Origin: Ferruginibacter sp.
GTDB taxonomy: Bacteria; Bacteroidota; Bacteroidia; Chitinophagales; Chitinophagaceae
DNA: 14,044 nucleotides
NCBI GenBank assembly: GCA_030831725.1
Contig: JAURKN010000201.1
Coordinates: 1 to 14,044, forward strand
Reading direction: 5' to 3'
In this document: positions 5,801-12,612 of the stretch, one piece after another
How positions within the stretch are numbered: position 1 is the stretch's first letter
Layout of the letters: every line of letters begins with the position of its first letter
Notes under the pieces: model-generated
Databases searched by the model: none
What the model saw: the letters and a program-made list of their open reading frames with translations, nothing else
Told to the model about the DNA's origin: nothing
Position numbers and translations under genes: made by a program

Positions 5801-8161
5801 ACCATAACTGTCAATCCTACACCGGTGGTTACGCCGCCTACAGACCGATTGGCTTGTAATGGAACCAACGTGAACGCGATTGTATTCAATGGACCTACGG
5901 GAGCGGATCTGTATGTATGGAATAACTCTGATTCCACTATTGGGTTACCTTCAAACGGAACAGGCAATATCAATGCTTTCCAGGCGAACAACACTACTTC
6001 GAGTGTCATCACCGCACAAATTTCCGTACTGCCTGTGCAGAACGGTTGTTTTGGTGCTACTCAAAGTTTCACTGTGACGGTCAATCCGACACCATCTATG
6101 AATCCGGTCAACAACCAGCAGGTTTGTAGCGGAACATCAACCCAATCTGTTGATTTTCAAAGCTCGGTTTTAGGAACAACTTATCCTTGGGTAAATAATA
6201 ATAATGCGATAGGATTGGCATCCTCAGGATCTGGTTCCATTCCTTCATTTGTTCCAACAAACAATAGCAATGATGTGGTGAGTTCAACAATAACCATTAC
6301 ACCAACATTTAACGGTTGTCCTGGTCCTGCGCAGTCTTTCGTGATTTCCATATCACCGGAGCCGGCTTTTGATCAACCGGCTAATCAAGCTGTTTGTCGC
6401 GGTCAGCAAAGTCCTGCCATCGCATTTCAAAGCAATGTGAATGGAATAACGTATCAATGGACAAACAACAATCCTGCGATTGGTTTATCAGCTCAAGGAA
6501 CAGGCAATATCCCTGCTTTCATCACACAATCAACGGGGAACAATAGAGAAACAGCGATCATCACCGTTAGCAGCAATGTCAATGGCTGTCCGGGAACAGA
6601 TAAGATTTTTGAAATCGCCGTAGAACCTATTCCTGAAATAACGCAACCATCCAATTTGGCTGCATGTTCAGGTACAACAATCAATCCAGCCGATTTTCAA
6701 TCGAATGTGAATACTTCAGTTTTCAGTTGGACAAACTCAAATACTTCAATTGGACTTCCTGCTTCTGGTAGTGGAAATATCCCATCCTTCACTGCATCCA
6801 ACTCGGGAAGTGGTCCGGTGACAGGAATCATAGCCGTTACGGCCTCATTAAACGGATGTGCCGGCATGCCTCAATTGTTTGAAATCTTGGTGAATCCATT
6901 ACCGGTGGTAGATCCGATTTCTGACAAACAAGTTTGTTCAGGAAAGCAAGTGGATCCAATGCTTTTCAGTGGTAACACTGCGGGAAGTGAATATCAGTGG
7001 ACCAACAGTAACAGTTCCATCGGATTGGCTTCTTCAGGTACAGGAAACATATCATCTTTTCCAGGTGTAAACAATACGAATCAGCCGGTTACTGCTACCA
7101 TTTCTGTTACTGCGGTTAATGCACAACAGTGCAGAAGCATGGCGCAGCAGTTTTCCATAGTCATCAACCCAACGCCACAATTGTCTGCAAGCAATGATGT
7201 TACAGTGTGTAAGGGTTCAACTTCGACCTTGACGGCAAGCGGGGCTCAGACATATCAGTGGACTCCTTCCATCGGATTGAGTTGCTCGAATTGTGCAAAT
7301 CCGGTTGCTACAGTAACAGATAGTCTTACGTATCTGGTTACCGGAACTAACGCCTATGGTTGTGAAAAAACAGCAAACGTTAAGGTTAATGTGATACCCA
7401 ATATTGAGATGTTGGTTTCACCGAATGATACACTTTGTGCCGGTTCTCAGGTGCAATTATATGCCCGTGGAGCGGAAAGATATGAGTGGTCGCCTGCCGC
7501 AGGGCTGAATAATGCATTCAGCGCATCTCCGATAGCCACTCCTACCATAAGTACCCGTTATCGCGTGATTGGCCGTAGCAATGGCAACTGTTTCAGCGAT
7601 ACAGCTTATGTTTTCGTGCAAGTTGCCCCAAATCCGGGGGTAAATGCGGGTCCGGATGTGGAAGGTGCGACCGGATCAACGGTAAATTTGTCAGCCACAG
7701 CCCAGGGAAATGTGACAAGTTGGTCATGGAGTCCGGCAACCGGACTGAGCTGCAGCGACTGTCCGAACCCTGTTTTGACAATTTCTAGCAACACGACATA
7801 CGAATTGACCGTAAAAAATCGTTATGGTTGTACAGCAAAGGATTCACTACGTGTGATTACTTTCTGTAAAAACAGCCAGGTCTTTGTACCCAATGCCTTT
7901 TCACCCGATGGAGACGGGGTAAATGATATTTTGATGGTGAGAGGAGAGGGAATCAGTGTAAAATCGTTCCGAATCTTTAACAGATGGGGTAATCTGGTTT
8001 TTGAGAGAGTGAATTTCGCCCCAAATGATCCAGCTTATGGTTGGAATGGTAAAGTGAAAGGAGTCGCAGCGGCACCAGATGTGTTTGTTTACATCGCCGA
8101 AGTGACTTGTGACAATGGAACGGTGTATTTCCACAAAGGGAATACGACTTTGCTGAAGTAA
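2810..8161 (+). CDS. Giant modular T9SS adhesin: WG repeats, lectin/MAM-like domain, PKD and PKD-like repeats, type B sorting domain
   Basis: This 1783-residue protein is predicted to be exported to the cell surface. A signal peptide (about 1-20, cleavage after LFG) is followed by WG-type repeats at about 50-178 (KWGFMDEAGKMIIP is the clearest). Residues about 205-412 form a MAM- or lectin-like beta domain starting CPNNLDFENGNFTDW. Three PKD domains carry WNFGDG at 524, 603 and 689, and a degenerate fourth follows at about 738-822. Seven tandem PKD-like units of about 90 residues cover 823-1456, then three Ig-like units reach about 1685, two of them with SCSxC motifs (1491-1495 and 1647-1651). 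The end (about 1691-1783) is a type B T9SS sorting domain (CHU_C, gliding-motility-associated): FSPDGDGVND, FNRWGNLVFE and WNG. Likely roles are adhesion or gliding, as for SprB-like proteins. Start may be 2810 or the ATG at 2816. The PorP/SprF gene begins 35 bp downstream. Confidence 0.93.
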   Translation: MPMRQFLPLLFVLFSVQLFGQMNTSENSRKAGISQSNLSQSSLTISNEWDEVEPYFNGFARVLQGQKFTFINQSGKAISPVIFDGARNFSGGLVTVQQDEKWGFMDEAGKMIIPCSYDVVFDFIQNKTLVSKGNSWFMVSKRNEVKELSGVEACKGFEKGNFIVVKNGMLGKLNENAQFTPTAKNNSIAAVSRQATPVTNNASSVTCPNNLDFENGNFTDWRCFTGTVDSIGTRNVITVAPSLPINNRHRIITRANPSGIDPFGLFPTNPPDGSNFAVRLGNTNIGAQAERITYTIRVPLNDSNFSIKYDYAVVFQDPNHTTWSQPRFVARLFDSAANAYVNCASFEYISTSNLPGFARSVVDTSVIYKPWASVFIGLGAFAGKTIYLEFTTADCVRRGHWGYAYLDVEGTCGQSVVVDYDCAAPHVTTLDAPPGFQTYTWWNQNYSAVVASGAHAVLNPGPANPTTLMLEMIPFNGFGCRDTLAVRLSGGLEPEFHASLNQSYCAPHQVSFYNHNLPSVLASWNFGDGTTGTGDTVTHTYVNPGTYIVTMTVVMPNGCTGSLTDTIVIVNPVASWNYTGGVNCQPTFQTWTINAPGATSFVWNFGDGTSATTSNPTISHSYSVSGNYLPSVVIQYPGGCTKSLSASVPLVIENITPSFTYQVQSSCGASLVSFTNTTSSTSGFAQVTWNFGDGTTGTGNNVTHTYTTPGVKLVKIIIRGMNGCLDSIVRAVQPNIWIVPSGNISGPASACPNDTASFTHTYNNADSVVSLIWTSTTGATSTLASPSFVFDQPGNYQVQLVVTSIHGCKDTSTHNILIHALPVINAMQDQNLCDGTRSNPVIWSSSVANTQFVWTNDNTAIGLSAGGVGNIPSFTAINSNNYVIFGNITVTATANGCSVTQPAFAFAVNPVPSAVQAADQVVCNNERTGAVIFSNLTNAVASNSYAWTNNQPGIGLASVGNGNIPSFTATNNTNAPITATIQIVPTISGCPGPASTFTITVNPTPVVTPPTDRLACNGTNVNAIVFNGPTGADLYVWNNSDSTIGLPSNGTGNINAFQANNTTSSVITAQISVLPVQNGCFGATQSFTVTVNPTPSMNPVNNQQVCSGTSTQSVDFQSSVLGTTYPWVNNNNAIGLASSGSGSIPSFVPTNNSNDVVSSTITITPTFNGCPGPAQSFVISISPEPAFDQPANQAVCRGQQSPAIAFQSNVNGITYQWTNNNPAIGLSAQGTGNIPAFITQSTGNNRETAIITVSSNVNGCPGTDKIFEIAVEPIPEITQPSNLAACSGTTINPADFQSNVNTSVFSWTNSNTSIGLPASGSGNIPSFTASNSGSGPVTGIIAVTASLNGCAGMPQLFEILVNPLPVVDPISDKQVCSGKQVDPMLFSGNTAGSEYQWTNSNSSIGLASSGTGNISSFPGVNNTNQPVTATISVTAVNAQQCRSMAQQFSIVINPTPQLSASNDVTVCKGSTSTLTASGAQTYQWTPSIGLSCSNCANPVATVTDSLTYLVTGTNAYGCEKTANVKVNVIPNIEMLVSPNDTLCAGSQVQLYARGAERYEWSPAAGLNNAFSASPIATPTISTRYRVIGRSNGNCFSDTAYVFVQVAPNPGVNAGPDVEGATGSTVNLSATAQGNVTSWSWSPATGLSCSDCPNPVLTISSNTTYELTVKNRYGCTAKDSLRVITFCKNSQVFVPNAFSPDGDGVNDILMVRGEGISVKSFRIFNRWGNLVFERVNFAPNDPAYGWNGKVKGVAAAPDVFVYIAEVTCDNGTVYFHKGNTTLLK
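4310..5014 (+). repeat. PKD domain array (three units) within the adhesin gene
   Basis: Encodes residues about 501-735. Each unit carries a WNFGDGT core followed by HTY or HSY, then a glycine and a closing strand ending in a Cys (NGC, GGC, NGC). Units are about 75-80 residues. PKD domains are beta-sandwich spacers common in extracellular proteins and act as stalks or binding modules. The copies differ clearly at the DNA level outside the core, so they are old duplications. Confidence 0.85.
5276..7177 (+). repeat. Seven tandem ~90-residue PKD-like repeats within the adhesin gene
   Basis: Encodes residues about 823-1456. Unit starts are near residues 823, 911, 1005, 1095, 1185, 1275 and 1365. 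The shared pattern is a Cys (VCSG type), then Y/F-x-WTN-x-N, then IGL-x-x-x-G-x-GNIPSF, then a strand with TATI or similar, NGC-PG, and a closing VNPxP. This fits the PKD-like/Ig-like repeats seen in Bacteroidota T9SS cargo. Two cysteines per unit suggest one disulfide each. Unit lengths are 88-94 residues, and sequences diverge enough to keep the array stable. Confidence 0.85.
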
Positions 8162-8196
8162 CACAAGAATTGTTTTCTTACATAATCCGCCCTACT

Positions 8197-9234
8197 ATGA
8201 AAACCAAATTCGTTCACATGCTCGTGCTATGTCTTGCCCTGATGATTCAGGGAAGAAGGACAGAAGCCCAGGATATCAACTTCTCGCAGTTTTATGATCT
8301 CCCGATTTTAAGAAATCCAGCCATTGCAGGATTGTTCGACGGAGATTTTCGACTGACATCCGGTTATCGCAATCAATGGCAGAGTGTTACTGTTCCATAT
8401 AGAACCATTGCCCTTGGTGCGGAAATCAAAAAGCCGGTTTCTTTTCAGAGCGGAGACTTCATTACTTTCGGACTTCAACTTACCAGTGATCAGGCGGGTG
8501 ATTCAAAACTAAGCCGTACACAGGTTTTCCCTTTTTTGAATTATCATAAATCATTGAGTTCAGACAAAAGCACGTATTTGTCAGCCGCCTTTATGGGTGG
8601 TCCGGTCATGCAAAGATTTGATCCAACCAAATTGCAATTCGACGATCAGTATCTAGGAGGAAGTTACAATGCGACCAACCCGACCAGACAAAGTTTCACC
8701 AACACTTCACTTACATATTGGGATCCTGCCTGTGGTTTGAGTTTGAGTGGAGAATCGGGAGAGAACACCAATTATTATATCGGATTGGGTTTGTTTCATT
8801 TCACCAAACCCCGTGTTTCCTTTCAACCACAAAATGATTTCAGACTGAATCCGAAGTATGTATTGAATGGAGGATTCACCACACGTACCAGCGATTACGA
8901 CAAGCTTACCGTGTATGCGGATGTGTTCAAACAGGGAGGTGCAGCACAGGCTCAGGGCGGAGCGATGTTGAAACATGACCTGGTTCAGACAGATGATGAG
9001 ATGGCTGTAAGCATCACCGGTGGATTGTTTTACAGATGGAACGATGCTATCATTCCTGTCATCAAACTTGATTACTATCGTGTAAGCGTAGGTGCAACTT
9101 ACGACATCAATGTAAGCAAATTGGTTCCGGCTTCGATGTACAGAGGAGGACTTGAGCTGACCATGGCTTATCGCGCTTTCTCTCCGAAGCGTTTGGGTGA
9201 AGATGCTTACCGTGTAAGATGTCCGAAATTCTAA
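8197..9234 (+). CDS. PorP/SprF family type IX secretion system membrane protein
   Basis: Product of 345 residues from the ATG at 8197. PorP/SprF proteins are outer-membrane beta-barrels that work with the T9SS. SprF is needed for secretion of the adhesin SprB in Flavobacterium johnsoniae, and PorP-type proteins help retain or present type B cargo. The signal peptide is MKTKFVHMLVLCLALM followed by a cut after TEAQ or just before it. The family signature follows: DINFSQFYDLPILRNPAIAG, then a glycine- and aromatic-rich run of alternating strands with YRNQW near residue 60 and a C-terminal strand with YRAFSPKR. An upstream in-frame TTG at 8170 would add nine residues with no signal-peptide sense, so ATG was chosen. 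It lies 35 bp after the adhesin stop, same strand, so the two are probably co-transcribed as a cargo/partner pair. Its stop is 15 bp from the convergent NHL gene. Confidence 0.92.
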   Translation: MKTKFVHMLVLCLALMIQGRRTEAQDINFSQFYDLPILRNPAIAGLFDGDFRLTSGYRNQWQSVTVPYRTIALGAEIKKPVSFQSGDFITFGLQLTSDQAGDSKLSRTQVFPFLNYHKSLSSDKSTYLSAAFMGGPVMQRFDPTKLQFDDQYLGGSYNATNPTRQSFTNTSLTYWDPACGLSLSGESGENTNYYIGLGLFHFTKPRVSFQPQNDFRLNPKYVLNGGFTTRTSDYDKLTVYADVFKQGGAAQAQGGAMLKHDLVQTDDEMAVSITGGLFYRWNDAIIPVIKLDYYRVSVGATYDINVSKLVPASMYRGGLELTMAYRAFSPKRLGEDAYRVRCPKF

Positions 9235-9249
9235 GGACTGATATTCTCA

Positions 9250-11076
9250 CTACAAATTTATTTTTCTGATGCGTTGACTTGCGGCAACAAGCAAGGTATT
9301 GTTGATGAAAAAATTTCCATAAGGTGCGCTGATAGACGCACTTGTCGCGTTTCCATAATCTCCACCATAGAAATCCGGTCCGATTCCAAGAACGGATGAT
9401 TGGCCATTTCCGGCTATGGTTGTGATGATGCCAGCAGAAGAGATCTTTCTGATTCTGTTATTGGTATAATCACTGATGTAGATGTTTCCTGATGGGTCTA
9501 CGGAGACGCTGTTGGGTTTGTTCAGTTTTGCTGAAGTTGCAGCACCGCCATCTCCTGTGAAACCATAATTGAGAGAGCCGCCGGTACCACCAATGGTGCT
9601 TATGATGCCTGAAGCGCTTACTTTTCTGATGGCATGATTATCGCGGTCAGCGATGTAGAGATTACCTGAAGCATCAATACAAACATCCGTAGGTGCATTT
9701 AATTTAGCCGATGTAGCCAGTCCCCCGTCTCCGGAAAATCCATTTGATCCTCCAATGCCTGCCACTGTTGTAATAATCCCGGAAGTGGAAATTTTTCTGA
9801 TGACATGTTTTCCAGGATCTGCGAAAAATAAATTTCCATTTGCGTCGAATACCATGCCACTGGGAAGACCCAATTGAGCTGAAGTAGCAGGACCTCCGTC
9901 TCCGGAAAATCCATAAGTGCCGGGAGTCCCAGCGATGGTTGAAATAACACCGTTTGTCGCGACTTTTCTGATGATCCTGTTTCCTCCGTCTGCAATGTAA
10001 ATATTACCTGAAGCGTCGACAGCCAAACCCTGAGGAAAGTTCAATTGAGCCGATGTGGCTTGACCACCATCTCCGGAAAAACCGGAAGTGTTGTTTCCTG
10101 CAAATCGGGTAATGATCCCTGATGGGGATACTTTACGGATGGAGTATGTCGTTCCACCATCGTTCATATAAATATTGCCGGCATTGTCAGCCACTACCTC
10201 CGTTGGGTTTAGCAGATTGGCGGATGTTGCAGGACCTCCGTCGCCAGATGAACCTGATCCGCCTCCTGTTAAACTGCTTCCTGCCACGGTGGTGATCATA
10301 TTAGGAACATTAGGATAGCTATAGGTAATACCGGCGGTGTCTGCAGGGTTCGAGAGTTTTTCCCAAAGTTGTTTTACATCGTATACCACAGTAGTGCCAT
10401 ACAGATAGCTCATTCGAATGGTATTTTGATTGAGAATTCTTCCTCTTGGAGTTATGCCCGAACCGATCAATGAATCATTTTGAGTCGGGTAAATTTTGGT
10501 AGGAAAATCAACGGTCCACCAGGTTTTTGGTTTTCTTCTGTTTTGTATGAATTGAATGGTAGAATCATTAAGCAAGACGACTTCTGCAGCGAAAACAAGG
10601 TTGGTCGTTACTCCTGTTGAAACAACCTTTGAAGTTTCAGTCACTCGGTAATATCCGGTAACATAGCTGTAGGGAGAAGGAGGCGCTGTATAAATTCCGA
10701 TGTTGAATGTCGCAGATGCTGTATCACCCGACTGGGTATACGCTTCAATTTTTCCCGCATAGGTGGCATTGGGATTAAGTCCGGGGATATTGAAATTATT
10801 TACGGTCAGGTTGCTTGCAAGGGTATTTCCTTCGAGTATAACACGGTATTTTATGGTGTCGTTATTGTTAGCGTTCGTGGGTGTAGTCCAATTAACGATC
10901 GCTGCATTTGCGGTTCTGTTGCTTACTGAGGCTGAGAAGCTACCCAGGATATTATTGTTGGCTACCGGAGGTCTGCTGTCAATTTTTTTGCAGGTAATTC
11001 CGATGATGGAAAAAATGAATAATACCAGAAGTAATGAGTGTTGCTTTTTCATTGACCTTATTTCGTTTTTCTTCAT
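9250..11076 (-). CDS. NHL-repeat beta-propeller lipoprotein with N-terminal fibronectin III-like domain
   Basis: A 608-residue surface or periplasmic lipoprotein with no clear catalytic residues. The signal ends in IIGITC, with Cys29 as acylation site. Residues about 44-132 resemble a fibronectin type III domain (VNWTTP, YRVILEG, NPNATYAGKIEAY). Residues about 138-242 are a separate beta-rich region with WTVDF and RPKTWW-like patches that I do not recognise. From about 256 to the end lie NHL repeats: five clear units of N-I/L-Y-hydrophobic-A/S-D, IRK, G-I/V-I-T/S-x-I/V-AG, separated by SGDGG-x-ATSA loops. The first strand (MITTVAG, 260-266) and the last (RIRKINL) look like halves of one blade, giving a closed six-bladed propeller. 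Such propellers usually bind proteins or sugars. Start may instead be ATG at 11052, which has AAGG upstream and gives a 20-residue signal. It follows the SDR gene by 8 bp. Confidence 0.85.
   Translation of the reverse strand: MKKNEIRSMKKQHSLLLVLFIFSIIGITCKKIDSRPPVANNNILGSFSASVSNRTANAAIVNWTTPTNANNNDTIKYRVILEGNTLASNLTVNNFNIPGLNPNATYAGKIEAYTQSGDTASATFNIGIYTAPPSPYSYVTGYYRVTETSKVVSTGVTTNLVFAAEVVLLNDSTIQFIQNRRKPKTWWTVDFPTKIYPTQNDSLIGSGITPRGRILNQNTIRMSYLYGTTVVYDVKQLWEKLSNPADTAGITYSYPNVPNMITTVAGSSLTGGGSGSSGDGGPATSANLLNPTEVVADNAGNIYMNDGGTTYSIRKVSPSGIITRFAGNNTSGFSGDGGQATSAQLNFPQGLAVDASGNIYIADGGNRIIRKVATNGVISTIAGTPGTYGFSGDGGPATSAQLGLPSGMVFDANGNLFFADPGKHVIRKISTSGIITTVAGIGGSNGFSGDGGLATSAKLNAPTDVCIDASGNLYIADRDNHAIRKVSASGIISTIGGTGGSLNYGFTGDGGAATSAKLNKPNSVSVDPSGNIYISDYTNNRIRKISSAGIITTIAGNGQSSVLGIGPDFYGGDYGNATSASISAPYGNFFINNTLLVAASQRIRKINL
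9253..10311 (-). repeat. Tandem NHL repeat region
   Basis: Encodes residues about 256-608 of the lipoprotein. Blades recur about every 55-60 residues, each with an IRK-x-S/T core and a TSAxL loop. DNA-level similarity is visible where each copy of SGDGG is encoded (for example near 9725, 9897 and 10070, all with the TCTCCGGAAAA string). This array arose by duplication and could mislead assembly or alignment. Confidence 0.8.
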
Positions 11077-11084
11077 TCAAAAGT

Positions 11085-11873
11085 TTAGAGGCAGCCTGTT
11101 CTACCTCCGTCTACGGGTAAATTGATGCCATTGATATAACCTGCTGCTGGGGAGCAAAGAAAGGCCACCGCTGCTCCGAATTCCTCCGGTTGTCCGATTC
11201 TGCCTGCAGGAATTTCTTTAACGAGTTCCGACATGATGTGTTCAGGCGTATTTCCGGTGTCGGATGCTTTTTTCTGAACAATATAATCGGCTCTTACGGT
11301 TTGGGTAAAGCCGGGTAAAACGTTGTTTACAGTTATGCCAAAGGGAGCCAGTTCAACCGAAAGGGTCTTGCTCCAGTTGGCTACGGCGGCGCGGATGGTA
11401 TTGCTTACGCCCAATCCCGCAATCGGTTGCTTTACAGAAGTGGATATGACGTTGATGATTCTTCCAAATCCGGCCTTTTTCATTCCGGGTACTAACGCCT
11501 GGGTCAAAATCTGGTTGCAAATCAGATGACTTTCAAAAGCATTGATAAACTGGTCGGTGGTTGCATCAATCGCCTTTCCACCAGCAGGTCCTCCGGTATT
11601 GTTCACCAGAATATGAAAGTACTGTCCAGATTGAATAGCGGCTTCTATCGAAGTTGATACATTTTTGCTGTTTGAAAAATCAGCCACCAAATAACCATGA
11701 CATTGTCCATCTCTCAACGGTAATTCTGCAAACGCCGTTTTCAACTTTTCCTCATTTCTGGCCATCAGGGTTACGTTGGCACCAAGCAGAGCCAACTCTT
11801 TCGCTACGGCCAAACCTAGCCCCTGTGTGCTACCACAAACCAGTGCGTTTTTTCCGGACAAATTCAAGTTCAT
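11085..11873 (-). CDS. SDR-fold oxidoreductase-like protein without the usual YxxxK pair (FabG-like)
   Basis: A 262-residue Rossmann-fold protein of the short-chain dehydrogenase/reductase superfamily, cytoplasmic. The dinucleotide-binding loop is GSTQGLG at 14-20, an altered form of TGxxxGxG. The NNAG motif is NNTGG (91-95). Catalytic Ser fits S144 or S146. The expected Tyr-x3-Lys is replaced: the aligned segment is S157-N-T-I-R161, followed by AAVANWSKTLSVELAPFGITVN as in normal SDRs. From memory this agrees with a known FabG-like SDR subgroup lacking a perfect nucleotide motif and catalytic tetrad, so the change is probably lineage-wide rather than damage. Substrate and even catalysis are unknown; ketoacyl-ACP reductase activity should not be assumed. 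It lies 3 bp downstream of the YkgJ-type gene and 8 bp upstream of the NHL lipoprotein. The start ATG at 11873 has an A-rich leader and no Shine-Dalgarno. Confidence 0.85.
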   Translation of the reverse strand: MNLNLSGKNALVCGSTQGLGLAVAKELALLGANVTLMARNEEKLKTAFAELPLRDGQCHGYLVADFSNSKNVSTSIEAAIQSGQYFHILVNNTGGPAGGKAIDATTDQFINAFESHLICNQILTQALVPGMKKAGFGRIINVISTSVKQPIAGLGVSNTIRAAVANWSKTLSVELAPFGITVNNVLPGFTQTVRADYIVQKKASDTGNTPEHIMSELVKEIPAGRIGQPEEFGAAVAFLCSPAAGYINGINLPVDGGRTGCL

Positions 11874-11876
11874 ATG

Positions 11877-12464
11877 TTAATCTTTTTTTTCTGTGATGAA
11901 ATTCAGTTCGTTTTTCAGTATTTCAATGACGTTGTAAATAATCGGACAACGGCCATAATGCATTAGAGTGCCAAACATTCTCCCGGAAAGATTGGGTTTA
12001 TGCAAATGTGGGAACTCCCTGCATTCTGTGAAGCGGTTTTCATATACCGAACATTTGCTATCTGCGAGAAAATGGCAGGGAATGGTATTCATGACCATCA
12101 CTTCGCCACTGGTACTTTGCTCGATATGTGCCTCTTTGAAAGAACGACTGTCTTGGTGAAGCACTTTTGATATATGCTCAATTTCGTCTTCTGTCACATT
12201 GATCATCAGCTCTCTGCAGCATGCTCCACAGGCTGTGCAGTCTATTCCTTCTTCCACTTTGGGCAAGATGCTGGCAACCCGATCATCAACCATCTGAGCG
12301 TCCTGAGCTTGGATGAAATTTCTGAAACCCTCGTTCTCATCTTCAAAAAGAGCAGCTTTTTTGCTGATCTCAACTGGGTCCGAAATGAGTTTATATATGT
12401 CCAATCCACCAAATTTGCCCAAAGCTACAGAATCCCGACCTGACCTTGGGTTCATTTTTTTCAT
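11877..12464 (-). CDS. YkgJ family cysteine cluster protein (UPF0153-like)
   Basis: A 195-residue cytoplasmic protein of the YkgJ/zinc- or iron-chelating cysteine-cluster family. The metal-binding motif C76-TA-C79-GA-CC (82-83) is followed by C130, C138, C148 and C173, so up to eight cysteines could coordinate a metal or Fe-S cluster. The family's biochemical role is not settled. The N-terminal 70 residues are helical and charged, without recognised motifs. It is the first gene of a likely three-gene minus-strand operon (SDR gene starts 3 bp past its stop). A second ATG lies three codons in at 12455; the ATG at 12464 was kept as the first in-frame start, with no Shine-Dalgarno to decide. The 148-bp divergent spacer to parE would carry the promoters of both. 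Confidence 0.85.
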   Translation of the reverse strand: MKKMNPRSGRDSVALGKFGGLDIYKLISDPVEISKKAALFEDENEGFRNFIQAQDAQMVDDRVASILPKVEEGIDCTACGACCRELMINVTEDEIEHISKVLHQDSRSFKEAHIEQSTSGEVMVMNTIPCHFLADSKCSVYENRFTECREFPHLHKPNLSGRMFGTLMHYGRCPIIYNVIEILKNELNFITEKKD

Positions 12465-12612
12465 GATTCAGGTCCATTTTATAAATTTTACGCACAAGTT
12501 TGGATTTGATGTGGATAAATGGGATGAGGGAAAAGCCACGTCAAGACCCTAAATTCGCCATTTGTTAAGAACGGGAAAAAGTGAATCCCACATCATAAAA
12601 CGTATCCAGATT
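12465..12612. other. Divergent spacer between the YkgJ-type gene and parE
   Basis: This 148-bp AT-rich spacer separates two oppositely oriented genes, so it should contain both promoters. Near-consensus -7 strings occur on the plus strand, TAAATTTT (12482-12489) and TAAATTCG (12550-12557), each one base from TAnnTTTG, but neither has a TTG at a proper -33 spacing. I see no coding capacity, RNA gene or strong inverted repeat here. Confidence 0.5.

Noticed and set aside
5276..7177. Periodic repeats considered as CRISPR or satellite DNA
   Set aside because: Period of about 270 bp is in frame, with diverged DNA and conserved protein motifs; these are protein-domain repeats.
8170..8196. TTG start extending the PorP/SprF protein by nine residues
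   Set aside because: The extension interrupts the normal signal-peptide form; the ATG at 8197 begins a standard Lys-rich signal peptide.
9235..9249. Bidirectional terminator between the convergent PorP/SprF and NHL genes
   Set aside because: Only 15 bp separate the stops and no hairpin with a T-run is visible there or just inside the gene ends.
11085..11873. SDR gene as a decaying pseudogene because its YxxxK is missing
   Set aside because: The frame is full length with an intact Rossmann core and the substitution fits a known atypical SDR subgroup, so decay is unlikely.
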